From: Verrucomicrobiales bacterium
Lineage (GTDB): Bacteria > Verrucomicrobiota > Verrucomicrobiia > Verrucomicrobiales > V1-33
NCBI GenBank assembly: GCA_028293125.1
Contig: JAQGPJ010000049.1
Span: forward strand, 1 to 64,000
Reading direction: 5' to 3'
Length of the DNA stretch: 64,000 nt
In this document: one piece after another, positions 7,701-15,073 of the stretch
Layout: each line of letters starts with the position of its first letter
Position numbering within the stretch: the stretch's first letter is position 1
The notes under the pieces: model-generated
Told to the model about the DNA's origin: nothing
The model's database searches: none
The model's input: only the letters and a program-made list of their open reading frames with translations
Made by a program: the position numbers and the translations under genes

Positions 7701-10602
7701 AGGCCTCCTTCACGGCCGTCTGGTCCTGGGCGGCATCCTGCCCGTCCGTATAGCCGTTGAGGTAAGTGTCTCCAGTGACCTGCTCCACCTGCCGGATCAT
7801 GCCGGCCAGGTTTTTCCATGTGGTCTTTCCGGTGCGCACCCATTCGCCGGCTTCGGCCTCTGTCCGCTCCTCCAGCGCCGTGTACGGGCTCTCACCATGG
7901 GCGATGCTGATGATCGCTTTGGCCGTATCGCCGCGCACCTTAAGAGCGCTTTGCCCGCCTACCGCCATTTTGGTCCAGTCGATTGGAGCTTCCGGGGCTT
8001 TGGCCTCTGCCACCTTCATGCGCCGCTCCATGGCGTCGAATTCCCTCTCCGCCTGCTGCCGGGCCTCCGGAGCCGCGTTTTCATCCTGCATGACCGCCGC
8101 CCGCTCCACCAAGAAACCGGAAACAGTCTGCTCATTGCGGAAGGTCACCTGGCTCTCCTGCAATGGGGAAAGGGGATTGCGGTCCAGCTCCTCCAGCATG
8201 GCGAAGAGGGGGGCGTTCACCTCCTGGTCATAGTCGCTCATGTGCTGCCCTGCGGCTTCCATGGCCGCTCCCGCCGAGGGATGCTCTGTAACTGTTTCGC
8301 CGCGCGTGACCGTCCACACCGGCCGGCCTTCACGCGCGGACCGCTCCACGGTGATCTGCGCATCCTGCATCGCCGAGGCCTGTGCCGCAGCCTGGGCTTC
8401 ATGCTCCATCCTGAGCCGCTGGCGTCCCTCGCGCACCACGGCGTCCGTTTCCGCATTCCGCCTCACGGCATTCCGGGCCTCATCCAGCAGCTTCAGCCGC
8501 TCCACGGCATCGGTCTCCGCGAGGATGGCGGTCCGCTGGGCCTCACCGATCCCGGAGGCCATCAGCTGGGAATCCGTCAGATTGGAGGCAATCCGCTCCA
8601 GATTGCCGCGTTCAAGCTTCGCGCGGAAGGCATTGCCCCCGGCGCCGAGCGCCACCGCCGGCAGCAGGGCAAAGAAGGTGTCCAGTCTCTGTGCCCAGTA
8701 TCCACCCTCCCGGTTTTCATCGGCATACTTCCGCGCCTCATCCTGGCTGGGGAATTCCTTCCCGCCGGCCATCCAGATGTTCTTCGCGTCCCCGCCGCTG
8801 CCCTCCGTGCGCACGGTGACCTGCGGAGCCTCACCTTGGAGCACCTTTTTCCAGTCCACTTCCGGCACATCCCCGCCGAGTCCTTGCGCAATGCGCTGCA
8901 CCACCTGCGGGGTGATGTCCTGGGTGGCTTCGATCAGGTTCTGCTCCGCGAGACCGGCGGCCGCGAATTTACCGAAGTTCGCCCAGGCCGATGCCCGTGC
9001 GGTCTGAATGGCTTTGCCGAGCGACGATCCGGCCCCGATGGCCAGTGTGGTCTGCGCGTATTCCAGCCCGGTCTGAAGCCATGCCGCATTGCGGGCCAGC
9101 CCGTAGGCCTGCCGGGGATCCATGGCTGGATTCTGCTGCATCAGCTGCTGCGCATTCTGGTCCGCCATCAGGCCATACATGGGGATCATGGTGCTGCCGC
9201 CGCCGACAAGAGCCCCGAGGCGCCCGGCGCTGGCGGGCGACATTTTCCGGGTCAGAAGAGCCATCGCGATCTGCGGGGCAATGCTTTCCGCAAACGGATA
9301 AATCACTTTGCTGGCAACCAGATGCCCGGCCTTCCCCATGAACATGTCGCCGGCCTTGAGGGGATCGAGACCCGACTTGGCGAGCCCCTCCAGCTGCGCG
9401 CCCAGCACCGATTTTTCCCGCCGGAGTTTGATTTGCTGCCTCGCGGCGGTGATGTCCTCGGCGGTGACAGTCCTGTTGGGGAGCAGCGGCTCCAGCAGCA
9501 TGCCGCCCGCCCAGCTTTCGAGACTGGGCACCGTGGAATCCGCATAGTCCAGAAGGTCCTTATACCGGCCCCCGATGGTGTCCCCCGGCTTCAGCTTGTC
9601 CAACGCCTGCTCCGCATCCTCCAGGGCATCCATCTCCATGGTGCGGGCGGGGCTGATCATCAGGAATGCGGCGGACCCGCGCCCGAAGGCCTCGCCCAGC
9701 TGCCAGCCCTCCGGCTTTTCAGCACCGATGGCCTGCGCTTTCGCCGCCAGCAGCGTCAGTGCCAGCGGCCTGTCAGCGGCAGGGATCTTGATCAGCTCAT
9801 CCACCACGGCGTCCCCGCCATACACACCCGAGACCGCATCCCGCTCCCCTACCAGCCCGGCGAGAACGGAATGCACCGCCGGCGTCACCTCCGCAATGCG
9901 GCGGTTCAGTTCGGAATGGACGGTTTGCGCCACCGCCTCATACCGGTCCAGGGATTCCGGATCAAAGCCGGGTTTGCCCTTGGCTCCCTTCAGCCATGCG
10001 GAATACGCCGGCATGAAGGATTCTCCGCGCATGGCGGCGGCGCTCACCAGCCCGGTGAGGCTGCCCAGCTTGCCGGCGCTCGCCGCCTCATCATCGCCCT
10101 CCGGGCCCTGAATCAGATGGCGCTCATCCTTGCGCCGCTGCTGGAATGTCTTCGCTTCGCCCAGAAAGGCGGCATCCGATCCCAGCCCCTTGCCCTCGCC
10201 GAAAAGGGTGGTCGCCACCGCATCCCGCATTAGAGCCCGTGTTGGGCCTCGGAACCCTTTGCCGGTTTTGGAACGGATGTAACTTTCAACCACCAGCGAG
10301 TCCTTGGCGGCCGCCCGCGTCGGCTCATCGGGAGCCATGCGCAGGCTCATCAGGCCCTGTCCGGCGGTGGCCTTGTCGAAGTCCAGTGTCAGATCCTCCA
10401 GCACCCGGTCCTTCCGGGCCGCCTCCTGAAGATCCACGGCGCGGGGGAAGGCCTGCCTGAACGCGTCATACTGGTTCAGGTGCGCGGTATAAAAGGTCTT
10501 GAACTCGGGGGGCGCGGCGGCAACACCGCCGGCGGCGCGGATGGCGGCGGCCTGCTCATCGGTCAGGACGCCTTCAGGGGTGGCTGGGTCTTCGTAGGGC
10601 AT
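1780..10602 (-). CDS. Giant 2,940-aa polyvalent protein with ADP-ribosyltransferase domain
   Basis: A single uninterrupted 2,940-codon frame. Around residues 1343-1660 it has an ART-PolyVal type ADP-ribosyltransferase domain: AYHGTPHQVDRF, then GWGIYFAQSRRTAEWY, ending near FVVFSEADIKI. Upstream (about 1140-1290) a segment with HFEAAARLPELL resembles the LPD3-type domain of polyvalent proteins. Hydrophobic segments occur near 440-480 and in the 2530-2830 region, an Ala/Lys-rich coiled-coil-like stretch near 1880-1930, and a Lys/Glu-rich tail closes the protein. Polyvalent proteins of phages and conjugative elements are thought to be injected with the DNA to modify host targets or protect the entering DNA. 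The gene starts 12 bases after the 669-aa gene. Mono-ADP-ribosylation activity is predicted from motifs only. Confidence 0.85.
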   Translation of the reverse strand: MPYEDPATPEGVLTDEQAAAIRAAGGVAAAPPEFKTFYTAHLNQYDAFRQAFPRAVDLQEAARKDRVLEDLTLDFDKATAGQGLMSLRMAPDEPTRAAAKDSLVVESYIRSKTGKGFRGPTRALMRDAVATTLFGEGKGLGSDAAFLGEAKTFQQRRKDERHLIQGPEGDDEAASAGKLGSLTGLVSAAAMRGESFMPAYSAWLKGAKGKPGFDPESLDRYEAVAQTVHSELNRRIAEVTPAVHSVLAGLVGERDAVSGVYGGDAVVDELIKIPAADRPLALTLLAAKAQAIGAEKPEGWQLGEAFGRGSAAFLMISPARTMEMDALEDAEQALDKLKPGDTIGGRYKDLLDYADSTVPSLESWAGGMLLEPLLPNRTVTAEDITAARQQIKLRREKSVLGAQLEGLAKSGLDPLKAGDMFMGKAGHLVASKVIYPFAESIAPQIAMALLTRKMSPASAGRLGALVGGGSTMIPMYGLMADQNAQQLMQQNPAMDPRQAYGLARNAAWLQTGLEYAQTTLAIGAGSSLGKAIQTARASAWANFGKFAAAGLAEQNLIEATQDITPQVVQRIAQGLGGDVPEVDWKKVLQGEAPQVTVRTEGSGGDAKNIWMAGGKEFPSQDEARKYADENREGGYWAQRLDTFFALLPAVALGAGGNAFRAKLERGNLERIASNLTDSQLMASGIGEAQRTAILAETDAVERLKLLDEARNAVRRNAETDAVVREGRQRLRMEHEAQAAAQASAMQDAQITVERSAREGRPVWTVTRGETVTEHPSAGAAMEAAGQHMSDYDQEVNAPLFAMLEELDRNPLSPLQESQVTFRNEQTVSGFLVERAAVMQDENAAPEARQQAEREFDAMERRMKVAEAKAPEAPIDWTKMAVGGQSALKVRGDTAKAIISIAHGESPYTALEERTEAEAGEWVRTGKTTWKNLAGMIRQVEQVTGDTYLNGYTDGQDAAQDQTAVKEAYSDLAQVHATAKGRAGKTPESGIAGVARRNRKDARGQWARLKEAVRTSRLAAELVERLKAHVQWLTVVVDKARRLNAARRGAGGKLDIDEFLNRSIGIGPDMRHAAEVVEEAGRIFDEGTTYTPPTAEQEDDGIAFSLRPMGAGIRSITAAPEVLPQQPNPLAGETARTPREWRSVWKNWISENRSSWRQTVSVPEGEIAITRQALNHAGYVRAGESPALHFEAAARLPELLQNSVLASVETPRDYERGAAEIHRRYAWMPFDDSKVRNVLLTVKRMLSGPDADMAYSLEALEVNKAADGNSPATPEDPQADTGSLGDNLARFLSGVKNEHKTPAGDGGISFSLSSRAQPVEKDAPVRSYGNAAVVGPATFAITAYHGTPHQVDRFSTRNIGTGEGRQSFGWGIYFAQSRRTAEWYQEALSDLEMTADGAPYDANNERHLAGSFVTEHGTPAEAIAYLEGRIADYESRPASAQWARDQAASYRRQAELIQNGDFAHVVEKATGNLYTVEIIPDESEFLDWDGGENSPAVREALGRASVAAGYPEDAADSADGQGLMFDFRTIGSPQAVSEFLLAHGIRGIKYLDGVSRGKTLKEIKASFLEVLPENADFDSVMEEAETGAFDAGQTAFLKELEANDWLGFDYPAQAISAALSENVRNWDPSPELVAAVDALRGEVTRNFVVFSEADIKITERNGERISDNSRARAEAEGAEQEQAASFRLTPVDTLDQLARSMERRMRDPDARRRVFDQMKAAMDSLRRSWTEGRQRWNGEGRPVAEQRSKRSLDKEQAFREASAYAEAEESIWSTLTASAQAALGMTAEDTSAFAGPLAQRFSAGRFGAAGRIQSRSAAMQFAGNAEFSPGGEYDGAAGLPPMCFGGTLSADLAAQEAFDAGEIGDASPDALWDAMRRELQTQAKNRDAMQAAMANIKAAQKQAKASAKAEAAAWKADQDAVQSQDWDARAVMLRHMRTLDAIISALPPEIRSKVGGWTSIASLSTQQAMAKELENRLRMADEHLEDFLKQDAMERVEALMERAKPKREAGKKPVGKIGAEAHRFFKEAERVMALTPDQVREENVKLDAELLGRVDEHGILIPPDDDGAAALFERHQILDMFGALGKPQNHDAAHVIRALDLLEQVYVEGRNRWRMLEEARLAEVKGFQDMAVGTLAAAGISRQRILDAKDYADTLTGMLKMGPISLKSFTEVLETLLGRNHVLTVRWSGKVREGMAQKADEVLRVGHEWMRALETATGKRGRSARKAAWDMGKKRTVQVVNSPEIETEARVPVETIDQWKEGTADPAALGFSRAEARELMQAREAMLEHNLKAEETGAGYQDTREYLTLKQPAHGPVENVSHTEAEAVYLSMLWAQEAYKASLRKAGYGAEAQAQIEEQLSPAAKYLRAWLARNYADGYEPLARLFRNMFGVDLPRIENYAPGLFYNRGISETGLDISGAGIVEGGFRSGFIKDRTLHTAEPKAENAFQVFFGHVNQTAHWKALSEVTRELRGVFSSPDVQRAILARHGPQMLGAVNKWMESIEGNGLKVAHSKLGQFFYSMQAHVALAWKLGTIMKQSTALLGAAYRMPAADYLRGLGLLLAATGVKTATLGKVETAFWANAKAMWNSPMIRRRLAGGFSPEVRAALAGAFTGKPGIRQDFLRVGIETLGFVDAFFTTGSAAIAYDYHYRHAIAAGMTPEMAEATAMNETADIVARTAQPVEVSDRSLFEQSLGGLGKGIFMFGSEARQKSSMWLTAWGNTFTGKADANDLRVLVISHLIVGPMIQAITAAMRDRKDDDDAWDEKRGWLGFLDPDHWNPMDFLMAAATGPLSGIPLLRDLVDGFKGDSGPLSRFANAYEAGKDIIEGIPDGEREKVEWYGKKIAGVLQGLDSFTAVAAGIVDDAMRTADNLHDDQEETDIKVVKEAAKITKAKKAEEEKKKLAAMTPAQLREHGEQERQKKESDRKREVEKARRIVGENS

Positions 10603-10614
10603 GGACAGGGGCTT

Positions 10615-12624
10615 TCAGGGTGTGGGTCTGCTGCGGGCAAAGGACACGACGGGCGTGTCGTCGCGCGGGGATTTCCCGCCTGGGGAGTAGAGGTCGAAGC
10701 GTTTAGTCAGCTTTTTGCCCTCATACTCTTTGGCGGTGCGGTCCATCCACCGGCCGGTGTGGGTGCTGCCGTCCTTATAGGTCAGGGTCACCCAGTCACC
10801 CGGCTGGATGTTCGCGCGCTCGAAGGCGGCTTCGATGTCAGGGGACACGGCCAAATCCCCCGGCTTCAATTTAAAGGGGGATGACTCGCCGCGTCTGATC
10901 TTCTCCGCCTCCGCATCCGGCACCCATGCCCCGATGCCCACCTTGGAATTGCTGTCCGGCGTGCTGTCGCCGGGATAGCCGTAGCTGGTGATCCGGCCGC
11001 CCGTGAAGCCGGAGCCCAGGCTGCCGGCGACGGTGCCGAAAATGTCACGGGAGGGAAATCCGGGCGGAGGTGACGCATTGGCGGCCGGAGCTGTGGTGGC
11101 CGCATTGGCACCGCTGAGGATCCGCGCCGCATCATCCAGGCGCATGGAGTGGCCGGAGAGACCGTAAATCGCCTGGGTGGCCTCCTCGCGGGTGGCGTTG
11201 GGGTTCTGCTCCACCCATTTGTTCAGGGCGATCATTGCATCGGCGTGCAGAGAGCGGGCTTTCTTCTGACCCTCGACATCGGCCTGCTTCTCCCAGACTT
11301 CGGAATTGTCCGATCGCGTCACCTTCACGTCCTTGGAGATCGGGCCGAATGCTCCGTTGTCATAAAGGTCCTGCACCGCCTCGGTGATGTAGCTTTTGGT
11401 TGAGGTGTCCAGCTCCAGGGAACCGCGCCACTTCTTGTCGAGAGGCCCGGTGATGTTTCCGCGGAGATCCTCGGGCAGCAGCAGCGCCTCAAGCCCGATG
11501 CTGACAAAAGCATTCCGCGCCTCCTCACTGCTGACGCCGCCCAGGGCTTCCGCATCGAACTTGTCCGCGGCATCCAGCAGCCGGCCAAACCTCTCGCGGA
11601 TAACCTCCGGCTTGGCGGCCTCCAATTTAGCGGATTCGGAAAAGTCTTTGCGCAGCTTGTTCTTTAAAAACTCACGGTCCGCAGGACGGAGAGTTTTGGG
11701 GGCGGCGGCATCAATGCCGGCTTCCGTCTGGATCTTCCCGGTGGCGATTGCATCCAGAATGCTGGCCTGGGTGTCCGCAAACTGCCCGCGTTCAGTCTGC
11801 TGGATGGCCCCGCGGACCCGCTCCTTGTCCGAAGCATCGAGATCGGCGCCCAGTGTCCCATCCTTCAGCTCCCGCAAAGCCGCCTCCTCACCCAAAGCTC
11901 TGGTGCGCGCGATGGCCAGATTCTGCGTCACGTTGAACCGTTCAGCCTTGGCCGCCAGCTGAAGCCGTTTGCCTGTCTCCGCAAATTTAAGCCTCCGCAG
12001 CTCGATCCCCTCATCCGTGATTCCGCCGAAGCGTTTGTAATCCCCCAGATTGCGCTCAAACGCGGCCGGGTCCTGCCGCACCTCGGCGATGTCCAGCCGG
12101 TCCTCGATCGCCTTTCCGGCCTTTTTGAGCGACCGCTCCGAGGAATGCAGATCCGTCACGGCGGTCAGGCGCTTGCGCCACCGGTCCAGGTTGAAATTGA
12201 TCGCGGTCCGCGCGTCCGGGGAAAGATCGTTCCTCAGCACTTTGGCGGAAAGATCGTTCATCCGCTTTGCCGCGATGTCCTTCCATTTGGTCTCGTCAGG
12301 CTCGGCCGCGATGGCACGGGAAATCTCAATCTCCTCGGCGTCCATGTCACCGTCAGCCCCTTTTTCCTTTTGAATGTCAACTGCCTCATTCGCCTTGATG
12401 CGCAATGCGGTCATGGCATGGCCCTCCTGCTCCACCGCCTGGCCGATGTTGCCTGCGGATTGATCGGCCACAATGAACCCGCGGGCATTGATCAGGGCCG
12501 CATTGCCGGCGGACTCCGAAAAGCCGGCCGCCACGCCGCGGAACTGTGGCCCGCGGGCGCGCTCGAACTGTCCGAGCTTGGCGGTGGTTTTGGGGGTCTC
12601 GGGGGAAACGGGTATACCTCTCAT
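10615..12624 (-). CDS. 669-aa coiled-coil phage structural or injection protein
   Basis: Residues 1-450 are rich in Ala, Glu, Lys and Arg with long helical stretches, as in phage internal virion or tape-like proteins. The C-terminal 150 residues are different: TSYGYPGDSTPDSNSKVGIG and later PGDLAVSPDIEAAF and GDWVTLTYKDGSTHTGRW, a pattern resembling small RlpA/3D-like beta-barrel domains found on phage proteins. It lies immediately upstream of the giant polyvalent protein (12-base gap), so the two are probably co-transcribed and may be co-packaged. The ATG at 12624 follows an 80-base gap from the previous gene. The function is inferred from context. Confidence 0.7.
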   Translation of the reverse strand: MRGIPVSPETPKTTAKLGQFERARGPQFRGVAAGFSESAGNAALINARGFIVADQSAGNIGQAVEQEGHAMTALRIKANEAVDIQKEKGADGDMDAEEIEISRAIAAEPDETKWKDIAAKRMNDLSAKVLRNDLSPDARTAINFNLDRWRKRLTAVTDLHSSERSLKKAGKAIEDRLDIAEVRQDPAAFERNLGDYKRFGGITDEGIELRRLKFAETGKRLQLAAKAERFNVTQNLAIARTRALGEEAALRELKDGTLGADLDASDKERVRGAIQQTERGQFADTQASILDAIATGKIQTEAGIDAAAPKTLRPADREFLKNKLRKDFSESAKLEAAKPEVIRERFGRLLDAADKFDAEALGGVSSEEARNAFVSIGLEALLLPEDLRGNITGPLDKKWRGSLELDTSTKSYITEAVQDLYDNGAFGPISKDVKVTRSDNSEVWEKQADVEGQKKARSLHADAMIALNKWVEQNPNATREEATQAIYGLSGHSMRLDDAARILSGANAATTAPAANASPPPGFPSRDIFGTVAGSLGSGFTGGRITSYGYPGDSTPDSNSKVGIGAWVPDAEAEKIRRGESSPFKLKPGDLAVSPDIEAAFERANIQPGDWVTLTYKDGSTHTGRWMDRTAKEYEGKKLTKRFDLYSPGGKSPRDDTPVVSFARSRPTP

Positions 12625-12705
12625 GGATATCTGACGGGTTTGGCGTCCGATCAGTCCGGGATACCGGTCCGGGGATTTAAAAGCGCGAAAATCCTGTTAT
12701 TCGCT

Positions 12706-13308
12706 TCATGACACGGACGGACTCCCCGCCGGCTTGTTCATCCATGGCAGGCGCGTGAGCCAGGCCACACGCCTCAGAAACACCGGGTCGGACCATTGGC
12801 GGGGATCGGGTTCGTCAATCCCGTAGGTGTCCACTTCGAGCGCCGGATGCGGGCGCGGCAGGGTAGTGTCCACGGTCATCAACCACGAGGCGATCACCCC
12901 GCAGGGCTGAAGAAGTTCGGCGGCGGGCAGCTCATCGTGCCAGTCAACCACAGCAGCAGCGGCCAGCTGGAGCTCCTCATGGTCCGGCGGGATCCGCTCC
13001 CGCATGGCCTGCAGCTCCCTGAGGGTCACCGTGCGGGCTTTTCCGAGAAGGGCCCGCGCCTTGGAATACCACTTCGCGGCGTCGGTGAAGTTTCCCTCCA
13101 GGCGGGTGCGCGCCTGGAGGGCCAGATCCCACCCTCCGTGCCGCTCCAGATCCGCAATGAGCCGCAGGCTGGAAAGCCGTTCGTTGCAGAAGCTGTGCGC
13201 CAACCCGGTGGTCAGGGCGGCCTCCCCCAGACGGCCCTCAAGACCGAGGGGCCAGGGAAGGGTGATCGAATAACCGAGGAACGGGATGTGGGCGGTGCTG
13301 GTTTCCAT
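12706..13308 (-). CDS. Unknown 200-aa phage-type protein
   Basis: A 200-aa acidic-to-neutral protein starting METSTAHIPFLGYSITLPWP. No recognised domain. It has predicted helices in the middle (residues 70-110, with KWYSKARALLGKARTVTLRE) and a Trp/Pro-rich C-terminus (VAWLTRLPWMNKPAG). It sits between two other short or uncharacterised genes downstream of the helicase gene and upstream of the putative structural genes, on the same strand. I cannot assign a function; the long intact frame and colinearity support that it is real. Confidence 0.6.
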   Translation of the reverse strand: METSTAHIPFLGYSITLPWPLGLEGRLGEAALTTGLAHSFCNERLSSLRLIADLERHGGWDLALQARTRLEGNFTDAAKWYSKARALLGKARTVTLRELQAMRERIPPDHEELQLAAAAVVDWHDELPAAELLQPCGVIASWLMTVDTTLPRPHPALEVDTYGIDEPDPRQWSDPVFLRRVAWLTRLPWMNKPAGSPSVS

Positions 13309-13448
13309 GGGTCTGAATGATTGTGAAAGTTTGGGATGCGGCCTGACTGAGTGCTGGGCTTCAGGCTCTCCGGACTCGAATTGCCGTCTTTTGCCGTCTT
13401 TTGGCCGCCTGGAACCTCACTTGAGGTGAGGCGCGGGGCTCATTTGAA

Positions 13449-13796
13449 TCATGCTGCCGGGCGGCCGGCGGGATGAATGAAGCTGGAGGGTGGCACTCCA
13501 TTGCGGATTCCCGGCTGAAGAACCCAAGGGCCGCGGTCAAGCCGGGCATAAACCGGATCCGTCCTACCCGCCGTGAACGGGGATTCCCATTCCACGCGCC
13601 CTGTCCATGCGGCGCGGTAGATGTCGGCGGGGTGTATGCCCAGGGTTTCAGCAGCGGCCAGGAGAATGGCGTCACAGTCAGCCAGCAGGCCGTCAGCCAC
13701 TTCGGGAACATCCAAGCCTGTGAGCTCCTCATTCACATACTGGAGCCAGCTGATGGGCCGGTCATTCGGCACGATCATGGAAACGAAGGCGCTCAT
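13449..13796 (-). CDS. Unknown 115-aa protein translationally coupled to the helicase gene
   Basis: The start ATG (13796) overlaps the helicase stop codon in an ATGA arrangement, which argues for translational coupling and for the gene being real. The protein has acidic helices near the N-terminus (NEELTGLDVPEVADGLLADC) and a Pro/Ala tail. No family recognised. Downstream, 140 bases separate it from the 200-aa gene; that gap contains the short direct repeat TTGCCGTCTT (twice, around 13381-13401) and nothing else I can name. Confidence 0.55.
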   Translation of the reverse strand: MSAFVSMIVPNDRPISWLQYVNEELTGLDVPEVADGLLADCDAILLAAAETLGIHPADIYRAAWTGRVEWESPFTAGRTDPVYARLDRGPWVLQPGIRNGVPPSSFIHPAGRPAA

Positions 13797-15067
13797 TTCT
13801 CGGCAAAGCGGAAGTTCGTCTTGTGGAACCGCAGGGGGATTCCTGATTTCTCCCCGCTGAGCCGGCCAATGGGGCCGTGCGCCTCGCCGCCCCGGTGTTT
13901 GGAGACCCGGAGGAAAAAGTTGAAGTCCGGACCATCGATCTTCGGGCCGTGAGGGTTCTTCGGATCCGGAATCTTGTCCGGCAGGTCGATCACGTGCAGA
14001 ACCACATCGGCGTCCTGCTCGATGGCGCGGGACTCACGCAGCTCCCCGTCGGCATTGACCTGGCTCAGCGCAATCACCACGGCGTCCAGTTCCTTGGCCG
14101 CGATCTTCAGGGTGCGGCTCATATCCGCCACAACACGTTCCCGGCTCTCGCGGCTGCCGCCCTCCGAGCCCAGCAGCTGCAGGTAATCGACCACGAACAC
14201 TTTGATGCCGTGCCGGGAGTTCAGGAGTTTGGTTTTTGCAGCAATGCCCCTGGCGGTGATGTTGCTGGTGGAATCAACCCATAGAGGGAGATTGCGCACA
14301 GTTTCCATGGCCTCCTCCTGGGTGCTGTGAACGCCTTCGCTGAAAATGCAGCGGGTGATGAGATCCTGTTCGCTCATCTCCAGGCTGAAAGCCGCCACCG
14401 GGGCGCCATCGAGGGCCGCCTGTACGGCGAGGTTCATTCCCAAAACCGTTTTTCCGCCACCGGTGCGGCCGGCAACGATCACCAACTGACCGCCGCGGAG
14501 TCCGCCCTTCAGCATTTTGTCCAGGGTGGGGAAGCCGGTGCGGTATCTGGGAATCAGCACCGGGTTGGCCAGGGCGGCCTCGATGTCCTTCACGACGGCG
14601 GAGGCCTTGCGGGCGGACCGGCTGGCGGGCTCACTGCATGATTCCTCGAAAAGCTCCCGGATGCCGTCTGCAATTTCTTCGAAGCTCCGCGCGCTCTCGA
14701 CGTTCGCCTGGAGCCTTGCGATGGCCCGCTGGGCTCTTTCCCGCCGGGCGTGGTTTGCGACGTCCCTGGCGTAATCCTTGACGAAAAGCGGCAGGACTCC
14801 ATCGGCAAGTCCGATCAGCAGGGAACGGAACTGGGCGAACTGGTGATGGGCGCTGTAGGCCTGCTGGAGCCCATAGGGGGTGATCCGCTGGCCCTTGTCG
14901 GTCATTTCCCGGAACCAGCGCCAGGCGCAGCCGAAGGCTTCCTGGGAGAAATCGTCAGGGCTGACGATGTCAAAGACTTCGAGGAAGCGTTTTCCGTCAT
15001 CGGTGATCACGGAAATGAGATTCCTCTCGGATTCAAAGCGGTCGGGAAGTGGGGAGTAATCGTTCAT
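13793..15067 (-). CDS. dnaB: DnaB-type replicative helicase
   Basis: A 424-aa DnaB-family ATPase of phage or plasmid type. An N-terminal helical domain (about 10-105) precedes the RecA-like core (about 165-424) with Walker A GRTGGGKT near residue 207, Walker B VFVVDYLQLL near 296, and the arginine-finger region SKHRGG near 391. DnaB helicases unwind the fork as hexamers. At 424 residues it is shorter than chromosomal DnaB (about 470), as usual for element-borne copies. It follows the winged-helix replication protein by six bases, giving a replication module of initiator then helicase, as in many phages. Expected partner is the host primase, since no primase is visible here. Confidence 0.93.
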   Translation of the reverse strand: MNDYSPLPDRFESERNLISVITDDGKRFLEVFDIVSPDDFSQEAFGCAWRWFREMTDKGQRITPYGLQQAYSAHHQFAQFRSLLIGLADGVLPLFVKDYARDVANHARRERAQRAIARLQANVESARSFEEIADGIRELFEESCSEPASRSARKASAVVKDIEAALANPVLIPRYRTGFPTLDKMLKGGLRGGQLVIVAGRTGGGKTVLGMNLAVQAALDGAPVAAFSLEMSEQDLITRCIFSEGVHSTQEEAMETVRNLPLWVDSTSNITARGIAAKTKLLNSRHGIKVFVVDYLQLLGSEGGSRESRERVVADMSRTLKIAAKELDAVVIALSQVNADGELRESRAIEQDADVVLHVIDLPDKIPDPKNPHGPKIDGPDFNFFLRVSKHRGGEAHGPIGRLSGEKSGIPLRFHKTNFRFAEK

Positions 15068-15073
15068 AAATAG

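Noticed and set aside
7390-10233. 947-codon open frame on the plus strand, and similar long frames at 2275-3582 and 3640-5064
   Set aside because: They are antisense to the polyvalent gene, rich in His, Gly, Arg and Pro with no domain, as expected from the complement of GC-rich codons.
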